From contig NZ_FNZK01000002.1 in assembly GCF_900109225.1 (NCBI RefSeq), positions 62,001-126,000 on the forward strand: a stretch of 64,000 nt of DNA, given 5' to 3'. Shown here piece by piece: positions 36,647-45,188 of the stretch. How positions within the stretch are numbered: the stretch's first letter is position 1; the number at the start of each line of letters is the position of its first letter. The notes beneath the pieces were generated by a model. The model was not told the DNA's origin. It saw only the letters and a list, made by a program, of their open reading frames with translations, and did not search any database. The position numbers were made by a program, and so were the translations under genes. The DNA comes from Propionispira arboris. GTDB taxonomy: Bacteria > Bacillota > Negativicutes > Selenomonadales > Selenomonadaceae.

Positions 36647-39600
36647 GATTACCGGAGATCAGCATCAAGCGTCCTGTCTTTGCTACAGTTACGTTGCTTG
36701 CCTTGATTCTATTGGGAATTGTCAGCTATTTCCGTATGAACGTGGATGAAATGCCGGACACAAGTTTCCCTTATGTATCGGTTAGTATTACTTATGAAGG
36801 TGCGCAGCCGGAACAAATTGACACGCAGGTTACTAAAAAAGTGGAGGAAGCAGTCGGCGAGGCTAAAGGGGTGAAACATATCCGGTCGGCATCCCGTGAA
36901 GGTATAGCCGAAATTGGCGTTGAGTTTAATTTGGATATAGATCCAGCGATCGCAACGCAGGAGGTGCGGGACAAAATCAGTGCCATTCGCAGCGAATTGC
37001 CTGATAAGATTAAAGAACCCGTAATTGCACGTTTCGATATGAAAGCAGCGCCTGTCGTTGCGATTGCTTTTACCAGCGATAGCATCAATCTACGTGAATT
37101 AAGTGTTTTAGTGGATGATGTGATTAAACCTCGTCTGCAAAAAATTACTGGTGTTGGACAGTTGAAAATAACGGGGCTGCAAGAACGCGAGATTCAGTTG
37201 CTGATGGATCGAGATAAAATAAATGCGTTTCATTTTTCCATACCCGAAATTACCCAGCGGCTGCAGCAGGAAAACCAAGATATTCCTGCAGGTAAGCTTA
37301 CGACAGGAAACCAGAATTTATCTGTACGGACTGCGGGTAACTTTAAAGATCCGCAGGATTTCCTCTCCGCTGTAATCGGTACCAGAAATGGCGTGCCAGT
37401 CTATTATCGTCAGATTGGTTCTGTTAAGGATACGATTAAGGAAATCGAAACGCTTGCGCGTTATGATAACAAACCAGCCATCGGTCTTGAAATCGGCAAG
37501 CAATCCGGTGCCAATGCCGTGAACGTAGCCAAACAAGTAAAAGGTGAACTGGAAAAAATCCAGAAAAATCTACCCGAGGGAATTACCCTGCATATGGTTC
37601 GCGATGATGCAGAGCGTATCGAGGAATCTATTCATGAAGTTTGGTTTGACCTTATCATCGGAGGCTTCTTTGCAGTTGTTACGGTACTATGGTTTTTGGG
37701 TGACTGGCGCAGTACCCTCATCAGTGCCTTGGCGATTCCAGCTTCGATTATCGCTACTTTCTTTTTTATGAAATTAGCTAATTTCTCTATCAACAGTATG
37801 TCGCTTTTGGGATTGTCGTTGTCAGTCGGACTCTTAATCGATGATGCCATTGTTGTCATTGAAAATATTATTCGTCACCGCCAAATGGGCAAGCTGGCTA
37901 TTCAAGCGGCTGCTGACGGAACCAAAGAAATCGCCTTAGCGGTTATGGCGACGACCTTTACCGTAGTCGCAGTGTTTTTTCCCGTCGGGTTTATGTCTGG
38001 TGCCAGCGGCCAATTCTTCAAGGAATTTGGTTTGTCGATTGCGTTTGCCGTCTTGGTATCTCTTTTCATATCTTTTACCTTGACACCGATGATGGCAGCT
38101 TTGTATCTGCCCGTTGGCTTGCAGCATACTGGAGGGCGTCTGGGACAGTGGTGGTTAAAGTGGAATGACTGGTTTGAGCATTTTGCGGATACTTATGCTG
38201 ATTTGCTGAAAAAACTGCTCCAGCAATACCGAAAGAAAGTCTTGACTGGCGCCTTCGCTTTGTTTATGCTCAGCATGATGCTGTTTCAATATCTAGGTTC
38301 TTCCTTTATTCCAAACACCGACAATTCACAGTTTAGTGTAAAAATCAAAATGCAGGCGGGTTCAACTGTAGGAGCGCTGGATGAGCATGCGCAAAAGATG
38401 CTGGAAGCACTTCGCCCGCTTTCTGAGATTCAGCATATTTATAGTACATCGTCTGATCAAGAACAGACTTTCTTTATCACCTTAGTGCCCAAAAAAGAAC
38501 GACAGCGCAGCCAAACTGAGGTTATTGGCGAAGTACGTCAAATCTTAAACAATATTCCAGGAGTTCGGGTGGATATAGAGCAAGGTGACGGTAAGCCGGT
38601 TACTGTTTCAATCACAGGTGATTCCGTAGAAAAACTGGAGGAAATCTCCAATGAACTGCAAAAAAGAATGGAAACTGTACCGGGGGTAAAAGATCTTGTG
38701 ACGAGTCATCGGCCTGGTACTCCAAATCTAAATATTGCAATCAAAACAGAACGGGCAAATGATTTAGGCGTTTCCACAGAAGCCATCGGCAGCAGCCTGC
38801 AAACGATGCTGGCAGGAACGGTCATCGGTAAATATAGTGACAGCGATGAGCGTGTGGATGTCCGTGTCAGGCTGGCAGAGGTGGATCGCAGCCGCCCCGA
38901 AAGCTTGAATACGATTTATGTACCAAGCGAAAAAGCAACAACTGACGGACGAAAAATGCTTATTCCTCTATCGCAAACAGCCGACTGGCAGTATGAAACC
39001 AGTCCAGCAGAAATTAATCGTTATGACCGGCAAAAGGAAATCCGCCTGACCGCCAATTTAGAGAAAACGACTCTTGGTGATTTTAATGATCAATTTTACC
39101 CTGGTGTGCAGGATATTCTTTTACCAACAGGCTATCAGATCAATGCTGCAGGGGTATCAGATGACATGGATGAATCCTTCTCTAGTATGGGCATTGCCTT
39201 AGCGCTTGCGGTATCTTTCATCTTTATGATATTAGCAGCGCAGTTTGAAAGCTATAGTGAACCGTTTGCTATTATGCTGTCTCTGCCTTTAGCCATCATT
39301 GGTGCGTTGCTCGGACTGTTTTTGGCAGGCAGTGATTTAAGTTTGATTTCAACAATCGGCATTATGATGCTTATGGGGCTGGTTACCAAAAATGCGATTC
39401 TTTTAATCGATTTTGCCAAACAGCGAATGCGAGAGCATGTCTCTTGTAATCAAGCTTTGATTGAGGCAGCCCGCATCCGTCTGCGTCCGATACTTATGAC
39501 TAGTGTTGCCATGATTTTTGGCATGCTTCCCATCGCATTAGGTTTTGGACCGGGCTCAGAAGCCCGCGCTCCTATGGCACATGCCATTATCGGTGGTCTG

Positions 39601-39675
39601 ATTACCTCAACGCTGCTTAGTTTGGTAGTTGTCCCAGTCTTTTATTCTTTGATTCATGACTGGAAAAATCGTTAA
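36643..39675 (+). CDS. RND efflux pump, AcrB/HAE1-like inner-membrane transporter
   Basis: A 1010-residue proton-driven pump with the family layout: the IKRPVFATV N-terminus, two large periplasmic loops and 12 membrane segments. The proton-relay aspartates appear as LLIDDAIVVIENI in the fourth membrane helix, and a later GLVTKNAILLIDFA matches the tenth or eleventh. GGGACAGTCG precedes the ATG, and the start overlaps the adaptor stop. It requires an outer membrane. Expression is probably controlled by the nearby TetR. Confidence 0.95.
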   Translation: MRLPEISIKRPVFATVTLLALILLGIVSYFRMNVDEMPDTSFPYVSVSITYEGAQPEQIDTQVTKKVEEAVGEAKGVKHIRSASREGIAEIGVEFNLDIDPAIATQEVRDKISAIRSELPDKIKEPVIARFDMKAAPVVAIAFTSDSINLRELSVLVDDVIKPRLQKITGVGQLKITGLQEREIQLLMDRDKINAFHFSIPEITQRLQQENQDIPAGKLTTGNQNLSVRTAGNFKDPQDFLSAVIGTRNGVPVYYRQIGSVKDTIKEIETLARYDNKPAIGLEIGKQSGANAVNVAKQVKGELEKIQKNLPEGITLHMVRDDAERIEESIHEVWFDLIIGGFFAVVTVLWFLGDWRSTLISALAIPASIIATFFFMKLANFSINSMSLLGLSLSVGLLIDDAIVVIENIIRHRQMGKLAIQAAADGTKEIALAVMATTFTVVAVFFPVGFMSGASGQFFKEFGLSIAFAVLVSLFISFTLTPMMAALYLPVGLQHTGGRLGQWWLKWNDWFEHFADTYADLLKKLLQQYRKKVLTGAFALFMLSMMLFQYLGSSFIPNTDNSQFSVKIKMQAGSTVGALDEHAQKMLEALRPLSEIQHIYSTSSDQEQTFFITLVPKKERQRSQTEVIGEVRQILNNIPGVRVDIEQGDGKPVTVSITGDSVEKLEEISNELQKRMETVPGVKDLVTSHRPGTPNLNIAIKTERANDLGVSTEAIGSSLQTMLAGTVIGKYSDSDERVDVRVRLAEVDRSRPESLNTIYVPSEKATTDGRKMLIPLSQTADWQYETSPAEINRYDRQKEIRLTANLEKTTLGDFNDQFYPGVQDILLPTGYQINAAGVSDDMDESFSSMGIALALAVSFIFMILAAQFESYSEPFAIMLSLPLAIIGALLGLFLAGSDLSLISTIGIMMLMGLVTKNAILLIDFAKQRMREHVSCNQALIEAARIRLRPILMTSVAMIFGMLPIALGFGPGSEARAPMAHAIIGGLITSTLLSLVVVPVFYSLIHDWKNR

Positions 39676-39778
39676 ATAAAGAATGTATAAAAAATAAGAT
39701 GGAATAATGGGCTGATATAGTTAGATTTAATTTATTATTGCATTATTAGGGTAGAAAGTGGTCTCAAAAAAGCAAAGC

Positions 39779-39818
39779 AAAACACCGATTGCCATATCGA
39801 GAATGCAATCGGTGTTTT
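39779..39818 (+). terminator. Terminator of the RND operon
   Basis: AAAACACCGATTGC and GCAATCGGTGTTTT form a perfect 14-bp stem with a 12-base loop, about 100 bases after the pump gene's stop. Confidence 0.8.
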
Positions 39819-39865
39819 ATAATTTCATTATTTTATCTCATAACAAAAAAATGCCTGTATATCCA

Positions 39866-39914
39866 GAACGGCGCACCCTGGTGATTTGAAAAATCACCAA
39901 GGTGTTTCTTTTTG
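39866..39914. repeat. Dispersed repeat copy D (terminator portion only)
   Basis: It holds GAACGGCGCACCCTGGTGAT and the paired TCACCAAGGTG, then TTTCTTTTTGCG. Only the post-stop part of the repeat is left. It may now terminate transcription arriving from either side, including the LysR gene that ends at 39919 on the other strand. Confidence 0.8.
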
Positions 39915-39918
39915 CGTA

Positions 39919-40773
39919 TTATATAGATTTTAATAATAAGTCCAAAAACAATTGTTCTTGAACAGAAAAATGTTTGTTTTTAAAAAATCCTAAGGTTAAT
40001 GTAACAAATGTGTTTGGTTGGCAGGGTAATTCAATTAGTTGGCCAGAATTTAGATAATCTTTAATAAGTAAATTAGGCAAAAAACTAAGACCAATATTAT
40101 TTAAGACAGCATCTCTTACAGATTCGGAATTACTACATTCCATTATTATATTAGGAAGTTTAGGGAGTAGGTGTTCATATTTTTTTCGGTAAGTACAGCC
40201 TTCTTTAAATGAAATCAATGGATAATCAAATATATTTAAAGATTGATTATGTTGGAGATACAGTGCTTTGCCTACAGTCCAAATCATTTTTTCTTTACTT
40301 AATTCAATTTTTGTTATTTTTTCGCTTTTTATATCCGTATGACAAATTATAAAGTCAAATTTATTTTGTATTAATCCATTTAAGGCGCTATCGGTATTTG
40401 AGCAAATTTCTAAAGAGATATTTTTGAACTCATTTTGTGGTGATAAAATTGGAGTAACTAGATATGATGCGCAAAGCGTAGAGACACCTATATTAATCAA
40501 TGAGGAATTTTTTTTGCTTGATAAATATATGTCTTTTTTTAATGAATTATATTCAAGTAGTATATTATTTGCATGTCGCATAAATATTTTTCCGTTTGGT
40601 GTCAAATATATTTTGCCTCCAATTCGTTCAAATAAGGCGGCGTGCATTTCTTTTTCTATTAGTTTTATTTGAGCGGTAATAGCTGGTTGCGTGAAGTTTA
40701 AAATTTCTGCAGCGTGAGTTATATTTTTACAATTTGCAACAGTAAGAAAAGTTTTAAATAAATTTATATCCAT
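39919..40773 (-). CDS. LysR family transcriptional regulator
   Basis: A 284-residue regulator. The N-terminal winged helix is canonical (FLTVANCKNITHAAEILNFT then QPAITAQIKLIE), followed by the periplasmic-binding-like effector domain. It is transcribed away from the two gate-domain membrane genes that begin at 41027, with about 250 bases between. This divergent layout suggests it regulates them. ATG 40773 is preceded on the minus strand by GAAGGTCGC. Confidence 0.92.
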   Translation of the reverse strand: MDINLFKTFLTVANCKNITHAAEILNFTQPAITAQIKLIEKEMHAALFERIGGKIYLTPNGKIFMRHANNILLEYNSLKKDIYLSSKKNSSLINIGVSTLCASYLVTPILSPQNEFKNISLEICSNTDSALNGLIQNKFDFIICHTDIKSEKITKIELSKEKMIWTVGKALYLQHNQSLNIFDYPLISFKEGCTYRKKYEHLLPKLPNIIMECSNSESVRDAVLNNIGLSFLPNLLIKDYLNSGQLIELPCQPNTFVTLTLGFFKNKHFSVQEQLFLDLLLKSI

Positions 40774-41026
40774 AAGCGACCTTCTTTAAAAATAATAAAT
40801 CACGAAACATGATATTCATACCGAACGGATATATTATAGCATAATTCATAAAATTTTTTTTGGAAATCAAAAAAAATGGTGATTTTTAAGATGGCGTGAT
40901 TTGCAATATAATAAACGATGTAGGTAGCACGAATATAGAATAATAAATAGGGGAATTGCTTAATAAAAGCCGGCTTTTAGAGTGGATTGCTTAAAAAAAT
41001 ATATTTATTATGTAGGAGAAAATTAT

Positions 41027-41437
41027 ATGAATGTTTTCTTTTCAGGATTTTTTAATGGAATTAAAATGATGATAAGTTTATCAAAAATTTTGGTTCCAGC
41101 AATTTTAATTGTTAAGATATTAGAATATACTTCTGCTTATAATTATGTATCAAAATTATTTGTCCCGCTTTGTGATGTAGTAGGGTTGCCAGGAACTGCA
41201 GCAATTCCTTTTTTTATGGGAATCGTTAGTAATATTTATGGCGGCTTAGGTGGAATGTTAGCATTAAATTTAGATTACAAAGAGATGACAATTTTAGGTA
41301 CTATGATAGCTATTTCTCATGGAGGAATAATAGAAAATAGTATTGCACTAAAAGCAGATATTAGTATGGGATTGATTTTTTTTGTTAGACTAATAGTAGC
41401 AATCCTTTCTGGAATGATATTGAAATTGGTTTTATGA
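41027..41437 (+). CDS. Nucleoside-recognition (gate) domain membrane protein, first half
   Basis: A 136-residue inner-membrane protein with about four hydrophobic helices and the conserved pattern GLPGTAAIPFFMGIVSNIYG followed by GLGG and SHGGIIENS. This resembles the gate domain of SpmA/YjiH-type proteins, which are often split in two genes. GTAGGAG precedes ATG 41027; the longer frame from 40982 lacks a ribosome site. The substrate is unknown. Confidence 0.75.
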   Translation: MNVFFSGFFNGIKMMISLSKILVPAILIVKILEYTSAYNYVSKLFVPLCDVVGLPGTAAIPFFMGIVSNIYGGLGGMLALNLDYKEMTILGTMIAISHGGIIENSIALKADISMGLIFFVRLIVAILSGMILKLVL

Positions 41438-41454
41438 AAGGATGGTGAGGGTAT

Positions 41455-41922
41455 ATGGAAAATATATATTTTTTTATTTGTTCAACTATAAAAGACTGTA
41501 TTTTGCAAGTACTACAATTAGCAATTGTTATTATTCCAATATCAATATTGGTTGAAATATTTAATAGATTTGGAATAATAGATAAAATATCTTTAAAAAC
41601 AGAGAAAATAACAAAATTATTGAGTTTACCAAAAGAAGCAGCAATAACATGTTTTGCAGGTATCTTTTTGGGGATATTATCAGGTAGCGGTATTATTTTA
41701 GGTACAATAAAAGAAAAAGGATTGGAAAAACATGAAGTAGAAACAATTTTTATCTTAGTAGGTATCTGTCATTCAATAATCGAAGAAAATATTATTTTTA
41801 TAGGTTTTGGCGGTAATGTCTTGATTATAGCTCTTGTAAGGTTTTTTGCAGGAGTATTAAGTGCATATGTATGGCAACTTATTTTTATAAAAAATCATAG
41901 CCTTTTATTGGTAAAAAAATGA
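41455..41922 (+). CDS. Nucleoside-recognition (gate) domain membrane protein, second half
   Basis: A 155-residue inner-membrane protein with GIFLGILSGSGIILGTIKEK and CHSIIEENIIFIGFGGN, mirroring the motifs of the preceding gene. The pair resembles YjiG/YjiH and SpmA/SpmB arrangements, in which two gate domains act together. GGATGGTGAGG precedes the ATG, and only 17 bases separate the genes. LysR upstream is divergent. Transport of an organic acid or nucleoside is a family-level guess. Confidence 0.75.
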   Translation: MENIYFFICSTIKDCILQVLQLAIVIIPISILVEIFNRFGIIDKISLKTEKITKLLSLPKEAAITCFAGIFLGILSGSGIILGTIKEKGLEKHEVETIFILVGICHSIIEENIIFIGFGGNVLIIALVRFFAGVLSAYVWQLIFIKNHSLLLVKK

Positions 41923-41955
41923 ACTGCCTCTGGTTTTTAATACCAGAGGCAGTTC
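41921..41955. terminator. Bidirectional terminator
   Basis: GAACTGCCTCTGG and CCAGAGGCAGTTC form a perfect 13-bp stem. It lies between the gate-domain genes and the convergent ABC permease gene. Confidence 0.8.
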
Positions 41956-42005
41956 ATTTAAATAATTCAAGTAAGAAACAAAATATAGTAGTGATAGAAA
42001 AAGTT

Positions 42006-42704
42006 TCAGGCCAGATTTAAACGATGACTTAGAATATAATTTGTGATGATGAAAAAAATGCCACAGAGGAGTAATGAGGTGACGTAGTAGTTTGCACCAA
42101 GTATAAAAGAAAATATCTGCCCAAAAATGAAAAGCCCAAAAAAAGCTGCGAAAGCACAGAAGATACTATGCTCACGGGAGAGATGACCGATGGACACCGA
42201 AGCGTAGATGATAAGTATCGCTGTGGCATCATACATAAGTGTTCCGTAGATAAAAGCAGCAAAGTGTGTCGTGAGGTTAAGCATATCATCCGGTGTGATG
42301 GTACTGAAAGGAAACTGGACTCCCGCAAGAAGATCCGGGTTTATGGTGACAAATAGGAAAAAAACGGTAGCAAATGTTAGCAGCATACCAGTGAAAGCAA
42401 AGAGAAGTGCTGCGATGAGCTTACTTATAATGAGCTCCCAAGTCTTTACGGGCAAAGTGAAGGTCAGATAACCTTCATTGGAAAAAAAGTTACTGTAAAA
42501 GCGGCGCGTGATGACAACCAGCGTAAAAACCATGACCGCGGCAATGATGAGAACATGGAAAAGCGCCGTAAAGGACATGATTGTCGGCATCTGCATTATA
42601 TAGAAAACTTTTTCAAGCAAAGCAAATAGAATAAGCGCAGCATAGAACGGAAGTAGTTGACGAAATATAGATTTTATTTCATATTTAAAAAGATGGATTA
42701 ACAT
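42006..42704 (-). CDS. ABC transporter permease (YtrC/D-like)
   Basis: A 232-residue inner-membrane protein with six hydrophobic segments and the feature FFSNEGYLTFTLPVKTWELI, which is characteristic of Firmicute ABC-2-like permeases that accompany YtrA-type GntR regulators. Its start overlaps the ATPase stop by seven bases. It is the last gene of a gntR-ATPase-permease operon. The transported substrate is unknown. Confidence 0.85.
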   Translation of the reverse strand: MLIHLFKYEIKSIFRQLLPFYAALILFALLEKVFYIMQMPTIMSFTALFHVLIIAAVMVFTLVVITRRFYSNFFSNEGYLTFTLPVKTWELIISKLIAALLFAFTGMLLTFATVFFLFVTINPDLLAGVQFPFSTITPDDMLNLTTHFAAFIYGTLMYDATAILIIYASVSIGHLSREHSIFCAFAAFFGLFIFGQIFSFILGANYYVTSLLLCGIFFIITNYILSHRLNLA

Positions 42705-43405
42705 TTAAATTCCTCCCTAAATAGTGCATCAAGTGATACACCTTTCTTTTCACGGATTTCATCGACAGAGTCATGGAGAATCAAATTGCCCTGTTTGATA
42801 AGAATGGCTTCATCAAGAATGGATTCAATTTCAGAGATAAGATGTGTCGAGAGGATGATGGAGGCCTTCTCCTGATAGTTCGTAAGGATGGTTTTTATTA
42901 TATAGTCACGAGCGGCCGGATCAACACCACCGATTGGCTCATCGAGCAGATAAAGGTCAGCTTCGCGGCTCATGACAAGGATGAGCTGGACTTTTTCTTT
43001 TGTACCCTTTGACATGTTTTTAAGTTTATCGTCAAGGCCAATCTGCAGATTTTGCAGCATATCGTGTGCCTTATCTATATTGAAGTCTTTATAGAAGTCA
43101 CTGAAGAATTCAAGTATTTCTTTAACGCGCATCCAGTTGTTGATGTAAGTGTGTTCCGGTAGATAGGAGACGATTTTTTTTGTTTCTGTGCCGATCGGGT
43201 GACCGCCGATCGTCAGTGTGCCGCTTGTCGGAACAAGCAGGCCCGTGCAGAGTTTGATGAAGGTCGTTTTACCGCTACCGTTCGGGCCTAGTAGTCCGAT
43301 GATGCGTCCACGGGGAATATCCAGCGTGAGATCGTTCAGGCCGCAGGTGCTGCCGTAGTGTTTTGTGAGGTTTTGACATTGTAAAATGGAATCCATATTA
43401 TTCAC
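42698..43405 (-). CDS. ABC transporter ATP-binding protein
   Basis: A 235-residue cytoplasmic ATPase. Walker A is GLLGPNGSGKTT, the signature is the variant NMSKGTKEKVQ, and Walker B is LYLLDEPIGGVDP. The short signature without the full LSGGQ is common in YtrB-like ATPases. It overlaps gntR by eight bases and the permease by seven, so the three genes are translated together. Confidence 0.92.
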   Translation of the reverse strand: MNNMDSILQCQNLTKHYGSTCGLNDLTLDIPRGRIIGLLGPNGSGKTTFIKLCTGLLVPTSGTLTIGGHPIGTETKKIVSYLPEHTYINNWMRVKEILEFFSDFYKDFNIDKAHDMLQNLQIGLDDKLKNMSKGTKEKVQLILVMSREADLYLLDEPIGGVDPAARDYIIKTILTNYQEKASIILSTHLISEIESILDEAILIKQGNLILHDSVDEIREKKGVSLDALFREEFKC

Positions 43406-43766
43406 CGTCTTTCGTAAATGTTGTTAATAATTGAAGAGTTGCTTTTCGGTCGTAACCGATCGCAGCCATTTTCTCAAGAAAATCGTTCATTTGCAAGCGT
43501 GCAGTTTCTTTTTTTTGTTTATCCAGCATCGTTTTATCCTCCGTAATGAAACGCCCGTTTGTGCGTTCTGCATAAATAATCTCTTCCTGCTCGAGTTGTG
43601 CGAGGGCACGCTGCATCGTGTTTGGATTGACGCCGGCCTCCATAGCAAGATCACGTACGGGTGGTAGTCTGTCACCAAGATTTCGTTTGCCGACAAATAT
43701 TTGATTCTTGATTTGTTCGGCGATCTGGGTGTAGATCGGTCGATCTTTTGTAAAATCCCAAGCCAT
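43398..43766 (-). CDS. GntR family regulator, YtrA subfamily
   Basis: A 122-residue regulator made of the winged helix (IYTQIAEQIKNQIFVGKRNL then GDRLPPVRDLAMEAGVNPNT) and a short dimerisation tail, as in YtrA. ATG 43766 follows AAAGGAG on the minus strand; the longer frame from 43814 enters the operator. It probably represses its own operon through the palindrome at 43786-43821. Confidence 0.9.
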   Translation of the reverse strand: MAWDFTKDRPIYTQIAEQIKNQIFVGKRNLGDRLPPVRDLAMEAGVNPNTMQRALAQLEQEEIIYAERTNGRFITEDKTMLDKQKKETARLQMNDFLEKMAAIGYDRKATLQLLTTFTKDGE

Positions 43767-43785
43767 AGTGAATGCTCCTTTACAT

Positions 43786-43821
43786 TGTATTATTGTATTA
43801 ATTACATAGTACAATAATACA
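43786..43821. promoter_or_regulatory. Palindromic operator upstream of gntR
   Basis: TGTATTATTGTA (43786-43797) and TACAATAATACA (43810-43821) are perfect 12-bp inverted copies with a 12-base centre. It ends 20 bases upstream of the gntR start. YtrA-type regulators are known to bind long inverted repeats of this kind. Confidence 0.75.
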
Positions 43822-44138
43822 GAGAGAGTGTCAAGCAGTATTTATAAATTCGGTAGTAGAAGGCATTATCTTTGAAATTACTAATGAGAATAGATCATGA
43901 CGTGATTGGAAAATAAGACAGTCAAGCTGGTTTTTTTCGCTACATTGTTTGAAGAAATTTTTTTACCTTTGTATTAATTTGGCAGGAACTTTGATTTTGC
44001 GTGAGGAATAAAATTAGTAAATCGTATTTTATCCAAGTTAGTCATGTCCTATTTGTTTGTTATGAAGAAAATAGGCAGTACGGTCACACGCTATAGGTTT
44101 GACAGTATAAAAAACTCAATTAAGGGGATGTCAATATT

Positions 44139-44705
44139 TTGCGTAGATTAATTGGTTTAGTATTTGCTATGACTGTTTTATTGGTTTTCATACCGGGAAA
44201 ATCATATTGCCATACGGCTCCATCTAAAGTAGAAATAGATTCGGACTACTTGACGCATGTAAGTTTCAAAAATCGTTATATTAATACGGTATCAATACAT
44301 ATACTCGAAAATATTTCAGAAAAACATAATAGATCTTTATATAGGGGAATTACAATTACTCGACCATATGGGCACATAATAAATGATAATGGACAGACTA
44401 AAGACAGTTCGGCAGTTGGTATCGGGCCTGTATACATGATTCGTAATGAAAAAAAACTTTCAAGAAAGTTATATGAAACGTTAGATATGAGCGGTGGATT
44501 GATTATATATGATAAAGCATTTCCGACAGACGGAAGATATTATAATTTTATGTGGCGGATTGGCCCCCGATTGGTTTATAAAACGGGTGAAAACTCTTCG
44601 ATAAATATTGGGTATACGTTCATGCATGTTTCTAATGGTTTTAGGACTCATAATCCTGGATATAATGGGCAAGGTCTTTCAGTTAGTTTCGAACAAAAAT
44701 TTTAA
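44139..44705 (+). CDS. PagL-like lipid A 3-O-deacylase (acyloxyacyl hydrolase)
   Basis: A 188-residue predicted outer-membrane beta-barrel. The N-terminus is a signal peptide ending near residue 24 (VLLVFIPGKSYCHTA). The C-terminal block GYTFMHVSNGFRTHNPGYNG holds the H-x-S-N active-site pair (H163, S165) and ends with Phe, as barrel proteins do. The catalytic Glu of the Pseudomonas enzyme is not obvious. Known PagL proteins remove a 3-O acyl chain from lipid A. It supports a lipopolysaccharide outer membrane. The TTG start follows AAGGGGATG. Confidence 0.75.
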   Translation: MRRLIGLVFAMTVLLVFIPGKSYCHTAPSKVEIDSDYLTHVSFKNRYINTVSIHILENISEKHNRSLYRGITITRPYGHIINDNGQTKDSSAVGIGPVYMIRNEKKLSRKLYETLDMSGGLIIYDKAFPTDGRYYNFMWRIGPRLVYKTGENSSINIGYTFMHVSNGFRTHNPGYNGQGLSVSFEQKF

Positions 44706-45188
44706 ATTAGAAAATTTAACGTGAGAGTACCATAAAGTAGTAGATATTAAATTCTTGTTTGTGATTATGATGAGAGTGTAGTGCGTTTTATTAAATATAG
44801 GATCAAAATATCTTGAAAATCATAAAAAAAACTATAAAAATAAAGTCTATAGCCTGGAATGATTACCAATTTCTAGATTATAGGCTTCATTTTATTCAGG
44901 GCAAATATTAAGCTAAGGTATTTCACTTTTATAAAAAACAGAATACTTCTATCGGTATGTTGGATAGAAGTATTCATGGGGAGAAGTTCTTTTATGAATG
45001 GCAATTTACTTATAGTTTTTTTCTGAATTGATTTTTATGGGGATTAATACAAATTTTGATCAGTTATTGTTTTTTTCACAATTTTATATAAATAGCCTAT
45101 TGAAATTAAGAAGTAAAGAAAGTAAAATATAGTTGAGTTGGTCATATATTCACCATGTCATCTAAATAAAGACAATAAGGAGAAATTT
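44706..45188. other. Gene-free 480 bases with two hairpins
   Basis: No gene is seen. A 15-bp imperfect stem (about 44847-44888) ends close after the PagL gene and may terminate it. GAATACTTCTATC and GATAGAAGTATTC (44941-44953 and 44963-44975) form a perfect 13-bp stem without a T-run. Confidence 0.5.
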
